From Pseudomonas azerbaijanoccidentalis (GTDB lineage Bacteria; Pseudomonadota; Gammaproteobacteria; Pseudomonadales; Pseudomonadaceae): 64,000 nt of DNA. The DNA lies in NCBI RefSeq assembly GCF_019145495.1, contig NZ_JAHSTU010000013.1, forward strand, positions 1-64,000, given 5' to 3'. Below the pieces are notes generated by a model. It had not been told where the DNA came from. It worked only from the letters and a program-made list of their open reading frames with translations, and ran no database searches. The number at the start of each line of letters is the position of its first letter. Within the stretch, counting starts at the first letter, position 1. The position numbers and the translations under genes are program-made. Positions 35,771 through 44,887 of the stretch are shown here, piece by piece.

Positions 35771-37226
35771 GGGCCACCTCCCACGCGGTCAAGGCATGAT
35801 CGGCCTCGACCAGATCGGAGAAGGCATGCCGTTCGCCGTTGATTTCCTGATAGTCCTCATGCCCTTTGCCGGCCAGCACGATCACGTCGTCCGCGGACGC
35901 ACCAGCAATCAACTGGGCAATTGCCTGGCCACGGCCAGCGACGAAGGTGACGTTATCCACAGCCGAGAACCCGGCGCGGATGTCGTCAAAAATCACCGAT
36001 GGATCTTCAGTACGCGGATTATCGTCGGTGACCAGCACGCCATCGGCCAGACGCTCGACCACTTCTGCCATCAGCGGACGCTTGCCGCGGTCACGGTCGC
36101 CGCCACAGCCGAACAGGCACAGCAGCCGCCCTTTTGCGTGCGGGCGCAACGCCGTCAGGACTTTTTCCAACGCATCCGGGGTGTGCGCGTAATCGACCAC
36201 CACCAGCGGCTGGGAACCACCGCCAAGGCGTTGCATGCGACCGGCCGGGCCTTCGAGTTTCGGCAGAACCTTGAGAATTTCGTCCAGCGCGTAATCCAGA
36301 CCGAGCAACGCACCGACTGCGGCCAAGACGTTGCTCAGGTTGAAGCGACCGAGCAAGGTGCTGCGCAGATGGTGCTCACCCTGCGGCGTGACCAACGTGG
36401 CGCGCACACCTTCGTCGTCGAACTGCGCTTCGCGGCAATAGAGGTAGGCGCTGCTGTCGAGCAGGCTGTAAGTGATCAACCGCGATTCACGTTTTTCAGC
36501 GGCCAGTTGCCGGCCGAAATCGTCGTCGAGGTTTACCACCCGGCACTTCAAATCATTCCAGGCGAACAGTTTGGCCTTGGCTTCGCCGTAGGCCTGCATG
36601 GTGCCGTGGTAATCCAGATGATCGCGGGACAGGTTGGTCATCACCGCCACATCGAACGCCAATGCAGTGACTCGGCCTTGATCCAGACCATGGGAAGAGA
36701 CTTCCATGGCAACGGCTTTGGCGCCGGCCTTTTTCAGGTCGCCCAAGGTCGCTTGCACGGCAATCGGGTTCGGTGTGGTGTGCAGGCCGCTTTCCAGCGC
36801 GCCGTAGAAACCGGAACCCAATGTGCCGACGATGCCGCAGTGCTGACCGAGCAGATCCAGCGCCTGGGCCACCAGTTGAGTCACGCTGGTCTTGCCGTTG
36901 GTGCCGGTCACGCCGATCAGGTTCAGATGATGGCTCGGCTCCCCATAAAAGCGACCGGCAATGTCCGACAGTTGCGCGGCCAGGCCTTTGACCGGAATCA
37001 ATGGCACGTCAGTGATCGGCAGCACAGTGGCGCCTTCCACTTCATAAGCCACGGCAGCAGCGCCGCGCGCCAGTGCGTCGGCGATGTGTGCACGGCCATC
37101 GAATTTGCCGCCCGGCACGGCGAGGAACAAATCACCGGCGCGCACGTTGCGGCTGTCGAGTGCCAATTCACGAATCAACAGATCGTGGCCGGCGTGGGGG
37201 AAAATCTTGTTCAAACTTAGAGACAT
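35763..37226 (-). CDS. murE: MurE, meso-diaminopimelate-adding ligase
   Basis: MurE (487 aa) adds the third residue of the stem peptide. ATP loop GVTGTNGKTSVTQL spans 105-118. The motif DDNPRTEDP (about 405-413) is the DNPR box that selects meso-diaminopimelate over lysine, as expected in a Gram-negative. It overlaps the ftsI stop by one base and murF by 8. Confidence 0.97.
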   Translation of the reverse strand: MSLSLNKIFPHAGHDLLIRELALDSRNVRAGDLFLAVPGGKFDGRAHIADALARGAAAVAYEVEGATVLPITDVPLIPVKGLAAQLSDIAGRFYGEPSHHLNLIGVTGTNGKTSVTQLVAQALDLLGQHCGIVGTLGSGFYGALESGLHTTPNPIAVQATLGDLKKAGAKAVAMEVSSHGLDQGRVTALAFDVAVMTNLSRDHLDYHGTMQAYGEAKAKLFAWNDLKCRVVNLDDDFGRQLAAEKRESRLITYSLLDSSAYLYCREAQFDDEGVRATLVTPQGEHHLRSTLLGRFNLSNVLAAVGALLGLDYALDEILKVLPKLEGPAGRMQRLGGGSQPLVVVDYAHTPDALEKVLTALRPHAKGRLLCLFGCGGDRDRGKRPLMAEVVERLADGVLVTDDNPRTEDPSVIFDDIRAGFSAVDNVTFVAGRGQAIAQLIAGASADDVIVLAGKGHEDYQEINGERHAFSDLVEADHALTAWEVAHA

Positions 37227-38968
37227 CAGCCGCGCCCTCCATTGGCTTTCAGTGGAACGACCGGCGTCGCGTTCGCTTGTTGAGTAGGTGGCAGGTTGTC
37301 CGGGGTGACGTTCATCAGACGCAGGGTGCCGGACATCACGCGGCTGAACACCGGCGCCGATACCAGACCACCGAAGTAACCGGCCTTGGTCGGTTCATCG
37401 ATTACAACCACGATGGCGTAACGCGGATCGCTCATCGGGCCGAAACCGGCGAACAGCGAACGGTAGGAGTTTTCGGCGTAGCCCTTGGCACCCACCGAGG
37501 TTTTCCGCGCAGTACCCGACTTGCCGCCCACGTGATACGCCGGCACCTGCGCACGGAACACGCCGCGCGGAGCCTCGATCACTTGTTGCAACATGGTTTG
37601 CATGGTTTTCGCGACTGCTTCGGGCAGCACTTGCGTCGTTTGCGGCGCTTTGTCGGTTTTGATCAGTGTCAGCGGCGCGAGGCGGCCGTTGTTGGCCAGG
37701 GCCGAGAAGGCGTGAACCAACTGGATCGCGGTCACGGAAACGCCGTAGCCGTAGGACAGCGTCGCGGTTTCGGCCTTGCGCCATTCGCGGTAGTTCGGCA
37801 GGTTACCGACGCGCTCGCCGGGGAAACCGAGACCGGTGTCCTGGCCGAGGCCGACTTTCTGTGCCAGACGGAAAATCGTCTCGCCACCGATATCGAAGGC
37901 GATCTTACTCATGCCGACGTTACTGGAATTGATCAGGATGCCGGTCAGATCGAGCACCGGACCTTCTGTCTTGGACACGTCCTTGATGGTGTACTTGCCA
38001 ATCTGCAACGAACCCGGATACACCTCGACGGTGTCGCTCGGTTTCCAGCGCCCGGTCTCGATAGCAGCACTCATGGAGATCGCTTTCATGGTCGAACCCG
38101 GCTCGAACACGTCGATCATCGCGCGGTTACGCATCATCGCCGGCTGCAGGTTGCGACGGTTGTTCGGGTTGTAGGTCGGCTGGTTGACCATGGCGAGAAT
38201 CTCGCCGGTCTTCACGTCCATGATCACCAGGCTGCCGGCCTTCGCGCCGTTCTCGATGATCGCGTTGCGCAGTTCGCGGTTGGCCAGGTATTGCAGGCGC
38301 AGGTCAATGGACAACGCCAAGGGCTTTCCGGCCTTGGCGTTTTTGGTGACCTGGACATCCTTGATCAACCGGCCGCGCCGGTCCTTGATCACCTGACGCT
38401 TGCCCGGCACCCCGGCGAGCCATTCGTCATAGGCCAGTTCGACACCTTCTCGACCGTGGTCGTCGATGTCGGTAAAACCAACCATATGCGCGGTCACTTC
38501 ACCGGCCGGATAGAAACGGCGGAACTCTTCGATGCCGTAGACGCCAGGCACTTTCAGGTCGAGCACAGCCTGGCCCTGCTCAGGCGTCAGCCCGCGCACC
38601 AGGTAAATGAATTCTTTATTGGCTTGTGCTTCAAGACGTTCGGCCAGGGCTTTCGGATCTTGCCCGAGCGCAGCAGCGAGCGCTGGCCACTTCTCTTTGG
38701 CCAGTTGCATTTCCTTGGCGTTGGCCCACAGCGTGGTTACCGGCGTACTGACGGCCAGCGGTTCGCCATTACGGTCGGTGATCAGACCACGGTGAGCTGG
38801 AATAGGAATGTGTCGAACGCTGCGCGCGTCGCCCTGACCTTTAAGGAAGTCACGGTCAACCACTTGCAGGTCGATGATGCGCCAGCAAATCGCAGCCACC
38901 ATGACGCCGAGCAAACCCAGCACCAGACGGAAACGCCACGGAAAGAGCGCGCCTTCGAGTTTCATCAT
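37226..38968 (-). CDS. ftsI: FtsI (PBP3), septal peptidoglycan transpeptidase
   Basis: FtsI (580 aa) crosslinks septal peptidoglycan and is a beta-lactam target. A short cytoplasmic tail and one TM (about residues 14-32) are followed by the pedestal domain (from RSVRHIPIPAHRGLITDRNG). The transpeptidase domain has SxxK at Ser292-Lys295 (EPGSTMK), SSN in INSSNVGMS, and KSGTA in HVGGKSGTARK. The ATG at 38968 overlaps the ftsL stop by 4 bases; the second Met (38965) is an alternative start. Confidence 0.98.
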   Translation of the reverse strand: MMKLEGALFPWRFRLVLGLLGVMVAAICWRIIDLQVVDRDFLKGQGDARSVRHIPIPAHRGLITDRNGEPLAVSTPVTTLWANAKEMQLAKEKWPALAAALGQDPKALAERLEAQANKEFIYLVRGLTPEQGQAVLDLKVPGVYGIEEFRRFYPAGEVTAHMVGFTDIDDHGREGVELAYDEWLAGVPGKRQVIKDRRGRLIKDVQVTKNAKAGKPLALSIDLRLQYLANRELRNAIIENGAKAGSLVIMDVKTGEILAMVNQPTYNPNNRRNLQPAMMRNRAMIDVFEPGSTMKAISMSAAIETGRWKPSDTVEVYPGSLQIGKYTIKDVSKTEGPVLDLTGILINSSNVGMSKIAFDIGGETIFRLAQKVGLGQDTGLGFPGERVGNLPNYREWRKAETATLSYGYGVSVTAIQLVHAFSALANNGRLAPLTLIKTDKAPQTTQVLPEAVAKTMQTMLQQVIEAPRGVFRAQVPAYHVGGKSGTARKTSVGAKGYAENSYRSLFAGFGPMSDPRYAIVVVIDEPTKAGYFGGLVSAPVFSRVMSGTLRLMNVTPDNLPPTQQANATPVVPLKANGGRG

Positions 38969-39258
38969 GGTGCCACCATCTGTACGTCGGCGGCGCCGGG
39001 AATGCGCATTTTCAGCTGCTCGGTGGCGAGCACTTCGATACGGCTATGGGCGGTCCAGGTGCTCTGTTCCAGAATCAACCGGCCCCATTCGGCCTGCGCC
39101 TTGTCGCGCACGCTCAACTCGTTGTACAGCGAGTTCAACAGTTGGCGATTCCAGTGCGCGCTGTAAGACACGCCGATAGCCGACACGAGTACACCGACAA
39201 ACAGCAGCAGCATGAAAAAGCTGCCGCCGGGCAGTGGCTTGGCGAAAAGCTTGCTCAC
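38965..39258 (-). CDS. ftsL: FtsL, small bitopic divisome protein
   Basis: FtsL (97 aa) forms the FtsQLB complex that activates FtsWI. A single TM (about 14-32; FFMLLLFVGVLVSAIGVSYS) is followed by a periplasmic coiled coil with heptad-spaced Leu/Ile through about residue 75. It overlaps rsmH and ftsI by 4 bases each. Confidence 0.95.
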   Translation of the reverse strand: MSKLFAKPLPGGSFFMLLLFVGVLVSAIGVSYSAHWNRQLLNSLYNELSVRDKAQAEWGRLILEQSTWTAHSRIEVLATEQLKMRIPGAADVQMVAP

Positions 39259-40202
39259 CGCAGCTTCTCCGCCACGCGCATGACAGCGCTACGGGAGCGT
39301 GGGTTGGCTTTGAGTTCGGCGTCGGAGGCCGTCTGCGCTTTGCCATGGACTTTGATTTTTGGTTCGAAAGCCACGTGACGAACCGGAAGGTTGCGCGGCA
39401 GGTTGTCGGCTTCGCCTTTCACCAGCTTGCGCATGAACAGCTTGACGATACGGTCTTCCAGCGAGTGGAAGCTGATGACCACCAGACGGCCACCGATTTC
39501 CAGGCAGTCCAGAGCGGCTTCGAGGCCGGTTTCCAAGTCGCCCAGTTCGTTGTTGACGTGAATGCGTAGCCCCTGGAATGCACGGGTCGCCGGGTTTTTG
39601 CCCTTTTCCCAGGCAGGGTTGGCAACTTTCAACACTTCGGCCAGATCAGCGGTACGCTCGAACGGCTTGATGTCGCGACGTTCGGCCACGGCACGGGCCA
39701 TGCGCCCGGAAAAACGCTCTTCGCCGTACTCCTTGAACACCCGGGCAATTTCTTCCACCGGTGCGGTGTTGACGAACTCGGCAGCGCTGATCCCGCGGGA
39801 CGGGTCCATGCGCATGTCCAACGGACCATCGTTGAGGAAACTGAAGCCGCGTTCAGGGTCGTCGAGCTGCGGCGAAGACACGCCGAGGTCGAGCAAAATG
39901 CCGCTGACCTTGCCTTGCATACCGCGTTCGGCCACTTCCGAACCCAGCTCGGCAAAGCTACGCTGCACAACGACAAAGCGGCCGTCTTCGGCCGCTAGCG
40001 TTTGCCCGGTGGCAATCGCTTGAGGATCTTTGTCAAATCCGAGCAACCGACCATCGGGACCGAGCCGGCTCAGGATCAACCGGCTGTGCCCGCCGCGCCC
40101 GAACGTGCCGTCCAGATAGCAGCCATCAGGACGTACGGCGAGAGCCTCGACGGCTTCGTCAAGCAGTACGGTGATGTGGTTAAAGCCGCTATCAATAGTC
40201 AC
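39255..40202 (-). CDS. rsmH: RsmH, 16S rRNA m4C1402 methyltransferase
   Basis: RsmH (315 aa) N4-methylates C1402 of 16S rRNA. The N-terminal GGHSRLIL and CYLDGTFGRGGHS provide the SAM site, and GILLDLGVSSPQLDDPERGFSF (about 102-123) is the family signature. ATRAFQGLRIHVNNEL and ISFHSLEDRIVK are further conserved blocks. It starts 4 bases inside the mraZ gene. Confidence 0.97.
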   Translation of the reverse strand: MTIDSGFNHITVLLDEAVEALAVRPDGCYLDGTFGRGGHSRLILSRLGPDGRLLGFDKDPQAIATGQTLAAEDGRFVVVQRSFAELGSEVAERGMQGKVSGILLDLGVSSPQLDDPERGFSFLNDGPLDMRMDPSRGISAAEFVNTAPVEEIARVFKEYGEERFSGRMARAVAERRDIKPFERTADLAEVLKVANPAWEKGKNPATRAFQGLRIHVNNELGDLETGLEAALDCLEIGGRLVVISFHSLEDRIVKLFMRKLVKGEADNLPRNLPVRHVAFEPKIKVHGKAQTASDAELKANPRSRSAVMRVAEKLR

Positions 40203-40654
40203 AGGATCAAATCACGCAGTTCATCAGGCATCGCGCCCGGTTGTTGAATAGCAGCCAGGTCAGCGGCAGAAACCGCATTCCAGGCATCCTCGTCCCACAA
40301 TTGGAACTTGTTCAGTTGGCCTACCAACATCGCGCGCTTATCCAACTTGGCATATTCACGAAGACGCGGCGGAACCAGAAAACGACCACTGCCATCGAGC
40401 TCGAGGTCGACGGCATTACCAATCAGTAAACGTTGCAGGCGGCGGTTCTCTTCTCGAAGCGAAGGCAGTGCGCGCAGTTTGGTTTCAATAATTTCCCACT
40501 CATCGAGTGGGTAAACACACAAACACGGATCAACGGCATCAATTGTGACGATTAACTGCCCGGAACTACGCGAATCGAGCTCGTCACGGTACCGGCTCGG
40601 CATAGCGAGACGGCCCTTTGCATCGAGACTGATAGCGTTGGCTCCGCGAAACAC
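40199..40654 (-). CDS. mraZ: MraZ, transcriptional regulator of the dcw cluster
   Basis: MraZ (151 aa) is an AbrB-like DNA-binding protein that represses its own operon. It has two tandem MraZ repeats, each with a DxxxR motif: AISLDAKGRLAMPSRYRDEL and AVDLELDGSGRFLVPPRLRE. The start is GTG at 40654, which gives the family N-terminus FRGANAISLD. AGGA-like GGAGAAACGC lies about 10 bases upstream. It is the first gene of the cluster, with its operator just upstream. Confidence 0.96.
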   Translation of the reverse strand: MFRGANAISLDAKGRLAMPSRYRDELDSRSSGQLIVTIDAVDPCLCVYPLDEWEIIETKLRALPSLREENRRLQRLLIGNAVDLELDGSGRFLVPPRLREYAKLDKRAMLVGQLNKFQLWDEDAWNAVSAADLAAIQQPGAMPDELRDLIL

Positions 40655-40696
40655 GTCAGCGTTTCTCCAAATATTAGCGTTTTGCGTTCAAAAAAC

Positions 40697-40758
40697 CCAC
40701 TTCATGCCACTTTCCGCCACTTGCGCACACTATAGGAATGCGCCCACCACACCGTCAA
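40697..40758 (-). promoter_or_regulatory. Sigma70 promoter and triple MraZ boxes of the dcw cluster
   Basis: On the minus strand, TTGACG (40753-40758), an 18-base spacer and TATAGT (40729-40734) form a good promoter. Directly downstream are three AAGTGG repeats at exact 10-base spacing (40697-40722). This is the architecture of MraZ operators, which consist of GTGG/TGGG repeats with 10-bp period, as described in E. coli and other bacteria. Confidence 0.85.
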
Positions 40759-41100
40759 GGCGCGCATTAAAGGAAAACCCTTACAGAACTGAGATTTAGG
40801 AGCATAAAAGGAGGGGTAACGAGAATCTGGCAGATGAAATCGCCCAATAACTTGAATCAGCACAGAAGGCTGCGTTCGGAAGTTAAAGTAATTTATTAAG
40901 AGTAAGATTTTTTCGGTATTACGAAAGTGCTTCTGCCGACGATTCTGAAAGGAGGGAAATCGGTGTTGCGTTGAGTTTTTGCGTTGGCTGTCGGCGTAGG
41001 CTAATCGACATCACACAACCCTTCTGGCGAACGGCCTGCAAGAAGGGAGATTGCCATCACCAGCGCCCCTGCTCAATGAGTTAAGCAGAGGGAAGAAAAA
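40759..41100. other. Intergenic stretch between rnpB and the mraZ promoter, no gene seen
   Basis: This region of about 340 bases, partly AT-richer than its surroundings (40860-40920), follows the 3' end of rnpB. It has no long frame. A 21-codon frame from 40833 has a purine-rich stretch 17 bases upstream, too distant to be convincing. The T-run at about 41094-41100 (minus strand) could end rnpB transcription. Nothing else is recognised. Confidence 0.5.
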
Positions 41101-41455
41101 GGTGGAGAGTCGATCTGTAAGCCGGGTTCTGTCTTGAACAGTCATTCGTCTACGATGGCCATCACTGGACATCTTTAGCAACCTACCCGGTCCCAGCGCG
41201 GGCCACGCCTTGGGACCCTATTTGGTCTTGCTCCAAGTGGGGTTTACCTAGCCACGAACTGTTGCCAGACGTGCGGTGCGCTCTTACCGCACCTTTTCAC
41301 CCTTACCGGCGCCGAAGCGCTTAGGCGGTTATTTTCTGTGGCACTTTCCGTAGGCTCACGCCTCCCAGGCATTACCTGGCACTTCGCCCTATGGAGCCCG
41401 GACTTTCCTCCCCCCCCTAATTTTCATAGAGGGCAGCGACTGTCCGATCGACTCT
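41101..41455 (-). ncRNA. rnpB: RNase P RNA (bacterial class A)
   Basis: Read on the minus strand, the RNA starts AGAGTCGATCGGACAGTCGC and ends ACAGATCGACTCTCC, so the two ends pair as the P1 helix. I recognise GAGGAAAGTCCGGGCTCC (CR I), GTAAGGGTGAAAAGGTGCGG, AGTTCGTGGCTAGGTAAACCCC, and the 3' ACAGAACCCGGCTTACAG containing the tRNA CCA-pairing GGU region. The length of about 355 bases is normal. It is followed by TTTTT. It is the catalytic RNA that trims tRNA 5' leaders. End positions are approximate by a few bases. Confidence 0.96.
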
Positions 41456-41530
41456 CCGCCGCGCAGGTTAACGGCAGAGCGCCCGAAGAACAAGCGCTAA
41501 AAGCCTTTGAATGCGCCTGCACGTCGGGTT

Positions 41531-42403
41531 TCACTCGCCCTTCTGTTTATCCAGCGCGACCTGATAAAGAACATTCTTACGCTCGCCGGTAATTTGCGCT
41601 GCCAACGCCGCCGCACGCTTGAGCGGCATTTCCTCGAGCAACAGGTCAAGAATGCGCATTGCCTCACTGCTGACCGCATCTTCCGACTCGGGCGCCGTCC
41701 AGCCGGCGACCAACACCACGCATTCGCCACGTTGTTGGTTGCTGTCCGACTCGACGAACTGACGCAGCTCGGCCAACGGCAAGCCTTTGAGCGTTTCGAA
41801 CGTTTTGGTCAGCTCACGCGCCAACAGCGCCGGGCGCTCGGCACCAAAGACCAGTTCCATGTCCTGAAGGCACTCAAGAATACGGTGCGGCGCTTCGTAA
41901 AAAATCAGCGTGCGCGGCTCTTCCTTTATGAGTTCCAGACGCGCACGGCGCCCGACGGCCTTGGCTGGCAGGAAACCTTCAAAGATGAAACGGTCCGACG
42001 GCAGCCCCGCCGCCGACAGCGCAGCAATCAGTGCGCACGCGCCGGGCACCGGAACCACGTTGATGCCCGCCGCACGCGCCTGGCGCACCAAGTGGTAGCC
42101 AGGGTCGGAAATCAGCGGTGTTCCGGCATCGGAGATCAGCGCCACATCGTCACCAGCCAACAGACGAGTGATGAAGCGACTGCCTTCGTCGCGCTCGTTG
42201 TGTTCGTGACAGGCCGCTAGCGGAGTCGGAATACCGAAGTGCTGCATCAATCGCTGGGAGTGGCGAGTATCCTCGGCGGCGATCAAGGCAACCTCGCGCA
42301 GGATTTTCAGCGCGCGCGCACTGATGTCGTCCAGGTTGCCGATGGGCGTCGCCACCACATAAAGCGAGCCAGCAGCGGAATTCAAAGCACCTGGAGCAGT
42401 CAA
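41531..42403 (-). CDS. rsmI: RsmI, 16S rRNA 2'-O-ribose C1402 methyltransferase
   Basis: RsmI (290 aa) methylates the ribose of C1402, the same nucleotide modified by RsmH encoded a short distance away. LYVVATPIGNLDDISARAL and ALISDAGTPLISDPGYHLV (SAM pocket) are diagnostic of the tetrapyrrole-methylase fold, and GEGCV-like RGECVVLVAG and LYQVALDKQKGE close the protein. I favour a TTG start at 42403 because TGAGGTG lies 5 bases upstream. A GTG at 42412 is possible but has no ribosome site. Confidence 0.93.
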   Translation of the reverse strand: MTAPGALNSAAGSLYVVATPIGNLDDISARALKILREVALIAAEDTRHSQRLMQHFGIPTPLAACHEHNERDEGSRFITRLLAGDDVALISDAGTPLISDPGYHLVRQARAAGINVVPVPGACALIAALSAAGLPSDRFIFEGFLPAKAVGRRARLELIKEEPRTLIFYEAPHRILECLQDMELVFGAERPALLARELTKTFETLKGLPLAELRQFVESDSNQQRGECVVLVAGWTAPESEDAVSSEAMRILDLLLEEMPLKRAAALAAQITGERKNVLYQVALDKQKGE

Positions 42404-42612
42404 AGCGCACACCTCATGATCGATAAAGCCGCCATTGTAACCCGTCGCGGCGCTCGGGATACGCGCAAGCCATACTCGCTTTTGCCGCCTTTTGTGCCGC
42501 ACAGCAACATTTGCGCAAGCTAAATTGATCGATTCACGCCACTAACATCGCGCCCCGGCCAGTGCTTGGGTACAATTCCACGCTAATTTGATCGAGTATC
42601 AGGAACACTTAC

Positions 42613-44424
42613 ATGATCGCTTGCCTGCGGCTGTTTACTGCCCTCTGCCTCGCTGCCTTGCTGGCGGCTTGCGCCAGCTCGCCCTCCTCCAGCCTTGGCG
42701 AACTTCCACGGACCCCGGATGCCAGTATCGAGCAACTGCTCGAGAAGGCCGCCCAAAGCAAATCGCCGGAAGAGGCGGCCCTGTTGCGCCTGAGCGCCGC
42801 TGACCTGGCCTACCGCCAGGGCAATGCCGCGCAGTCCGCGCAAATCCTGCAACAAGTGCCTGTGGAGCAACTCAAGCCCGGTCAGCAGGTATTCGCCAGC
42901 ACACTGGCCGCCGAACTGGCGATGACCCGCAACCAGCCGAAAGCTGCGCTGACGGCATTGAGCCATCCAAGCATGCAGCGCCTGGGCGAACTGCCGGAAG
43001 AGCAACAGATCCGCACCGGCACTGTTCGTGCCCGCGCTCTTGAAGCCGATGGCCAGACCTTGGCCGCCGCCAAGGAACGCATCTTTATCGCGCCGATGCT
43101 CAAAGGCGAAGCCGCCAGCAAAAACCACGAAGCGATCTGGACACTGATTGCATCGCTGCCGACCGATCAACTGCAACCCAACACCACCGACGACCTCGGC
43201 GGCTGGATGGGCCTGGCCCTGGCGGTCAAAACTGCCGGCACTCTGGAACAGCAGCAGGCAGCCATCGACAACTGGCGCGCGCAGAACCCGAAACACCCGG
43301 CCGCCATCCAGTTGCCGCTGCCTTTGACCAAACTCAAGGAACTGGCCAGCCAGCCCCTGAGCAAAATCGCGCTGCTGCTGCCGCAGGACGGTCCATTGGC
43401 GTCGGTGGGCAAGGCATTGCGTGAAGGCTTCATGGCCGCGCACTACCAGGCCCAACAAGCCGGGCAGAAGCCGCCAGCCATCGAGTTCTATGACAGCTCG
43501 CGCCTGACCTCCCTCGACGAGTTCTACCGCAAGGCTCAGGCAGACGGCGTGCAACTGGTCGTCGGCCCGCTGGAGAAGCCACTGGTCAAACAGCTGAGCA
43601 CTCGCCCGCAACTGCCGATCACCACCCTCGCGCTGAACTACAGCGAAGGCGAACAAGGACCGGCCCAGCTGTTCCAGTTCGGCCTTGCCGCTGAAGACGA
43701 AGCCCGCGAAGTGTCCCGCCGTGCTCGCGCCGACGGCCTGCATCGTGCCGCCATCATGGTGCCGAAAGGCGAATGGGGCGACCGCGTGCTCCGCGCGTTC
43801 AGCCAGGACTGGCAAGCCAATGGCGGCAGCATCGTTGCCACCGAGCGCGTTGACCAGCCGGTTCAACTGGCCCAGCAAATTGCCGACATGTTCCAGCTGC
43901 GCCAGAGCGAAGGTCGCGCCAAGAGCCTGCAAAGCACCGTCGGGTCGCAAGTCGCTGCCCAGCCTTCGCGTCGCCAGGACATCGAGTTCATCTTCCTCGC
44001 GGCGACGCCGCAACAGGCCCAACAGATCAAGCCGACCCTGAACTTCCAGTACGCTGGTGACGTTCCGGTTTACGCCACCTCCCACGTGTTCAGCGCCAGC
44101 GGTGATGTAAACCAGTACAACGACATGAACGGCATTCGCTTCTGCGAAACCCCGTGGCTGCTGGACGCCAATGATCCGCTGCGCAGCCAGGTCACCGCTC
44201 AATGGCCACAAGCCGCAGGCAGCCTGGGCCGCTTGTACGCAATGGGCGTCGACGCCTATCGCCTGGCGCCACGCCTGGGCCAGCTCAAGGCTTTGCCTGA
44301 CAGCCGCATCGAAGGCCAGTCAGGCAGCCTGGGCATGACCCAGAACCAACGTGTCGTGCGACAGTTGCCGTGGGCAGAGTTCGTCAACGGCCAGGTCCAG
44401 CGCCTGCCGAACACCACACGCTGA
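42613..44424 (+). CDS. lpoA: LpoA, outer-membrane lipoprotein activator of PBP1a
   Basis: LpoA (603 aa) is anchored in the outer membrane and reaches through to stimulate PBP1a. The lipobox is LAALLAACASS (Cys at about residue 20). An N-terminal TPR-like helical domain runs to about 240. The C-terminal domain has a periplasmic-binding-protein fold starting ISKIALLLPQDGPLASVGKALREGF. AGGAAC precedes the ATG. It is divergent from rsmI, and its TGA overlaps the yraN start. Confidence 0.94.
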   Translation: MIACLRLFTALCLAALLAACASSPSSSLGELPRTPDASIEQLLEKAAQSKSPEEAALLRLSAADLAYRQGNAAQSAQILQQVPVEQLKPGQQVFASTLAAELAMTRNQPKAALTALSHPSMQRLGELPEEQQIRTGTVRARALEADGQTLAAAKERIFIAPMLKGEAASKNHEAIWTLIASLPTDQLQPNTTDDLGGWMGLALAVKTAGTLEQQQAAIDNWRAQNPKHPAAIQLPLPLTKLKELASQPLSKIALLLPQDGPLASVGKALREGFMAAHYQAQQAGQKPPAIEFYDSSRLTSLDEFYRKAQADGVQLVVGPLEKPLVKQLSTRPQLPITTLALNYSEGEQGPAQLFQFGLAAEDEAREVSRRARADGLHRAAIMVPKGEWGDRVLRAFSQDWQANGGSIVATERVDQPVQLAQQIADMFQLRQSEGRAKSLQSTVGSQVAAQPSRRQDIEFIFLAATPQQAQQIKPTLNFQYAGDVPVYATSHVFSASGDVNQYNDMNGIRFCETPWLLDANDPLRSQVTAQWPQAAGSLGRLYAMGVDAYRLAPRLGQLKALPDSRIEGQSGSLGMTQNQRVVRQLPWAEFVNGQVQRLPNTTR

Positions 44425-44786
44425 TGCCTGACAGGTCACGCCAGCAAAGCGGTAAAGATGCCGAGCGCCATGCGCTCGAGCATCTTCAACAACAAGGTCT
44501 GCGCCTGCTGGCGCAGAACTGGTTATGCAAACGCGGCGAGCTTGATCTGGTCATGCTTGATGGCGATACAGTAGTATTCGTTGAAGTTCGCTACAGAAAA
44601 AACACTCAATGGGGTGGCGCGCTCGATAGCATTGATGAGCGCAAACGGCAGAAACTGATTTTTGCCGCGCAGTATTTTCTTCAGCGCGAGTCGCGCTGGG
44701 CCAATTCCCCTTGCCGTTTCGACGTGGTTGCCATCGACAGCAACCTCGATCAGTTGAACTGGTTGCAAAATGCCTTCGACAGCTGA
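44424..44786 (+). CDS. yraN: YraN/UPF0102 endonuclease-like protein
   Basis: This 120-aa protein has the restriction-endonuclease-like core of UPF0102: GKDAERHALEHLQQQGL, then WLCKRGELDLVMLDGDTVVFVEVRYRK, in which Glu38, Asp40 and the ExR(K) pattern resemble a PD-(D/E)xK site. Its exact role is not established. I chose the ATG at 44424, which overlaps the lpoA TGA by one base. Confidence 0.92.
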   Translation: MPDRSRQQSGKDAERHALEHLQQQGLRLLAQNWLCKRGELDLVMLDGDTVVFVEVRYRKNTQWGGALDSIDERKRQKLIFAAQYFLQRESRWANSPCRFDVVAIDSNLDQLNWLQNAFDS

Positions 44787-44887
44787 TCGCCTGCGCCACG
44801 AAGCGGGCACAACCCAACATTTTTGCTCTTTGTTTTGCGGGCTGCACTTTCACGTGCCGGACAGCCGCGCTCATTAAGGTCACACAG

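Noticed and set aside
40833..40898. 21-codon frame between rnpB and mraZ
   Set aside because: The purine-rich stretch lies 17 bases from the ATG, too distant, and the frame has no supporting features.
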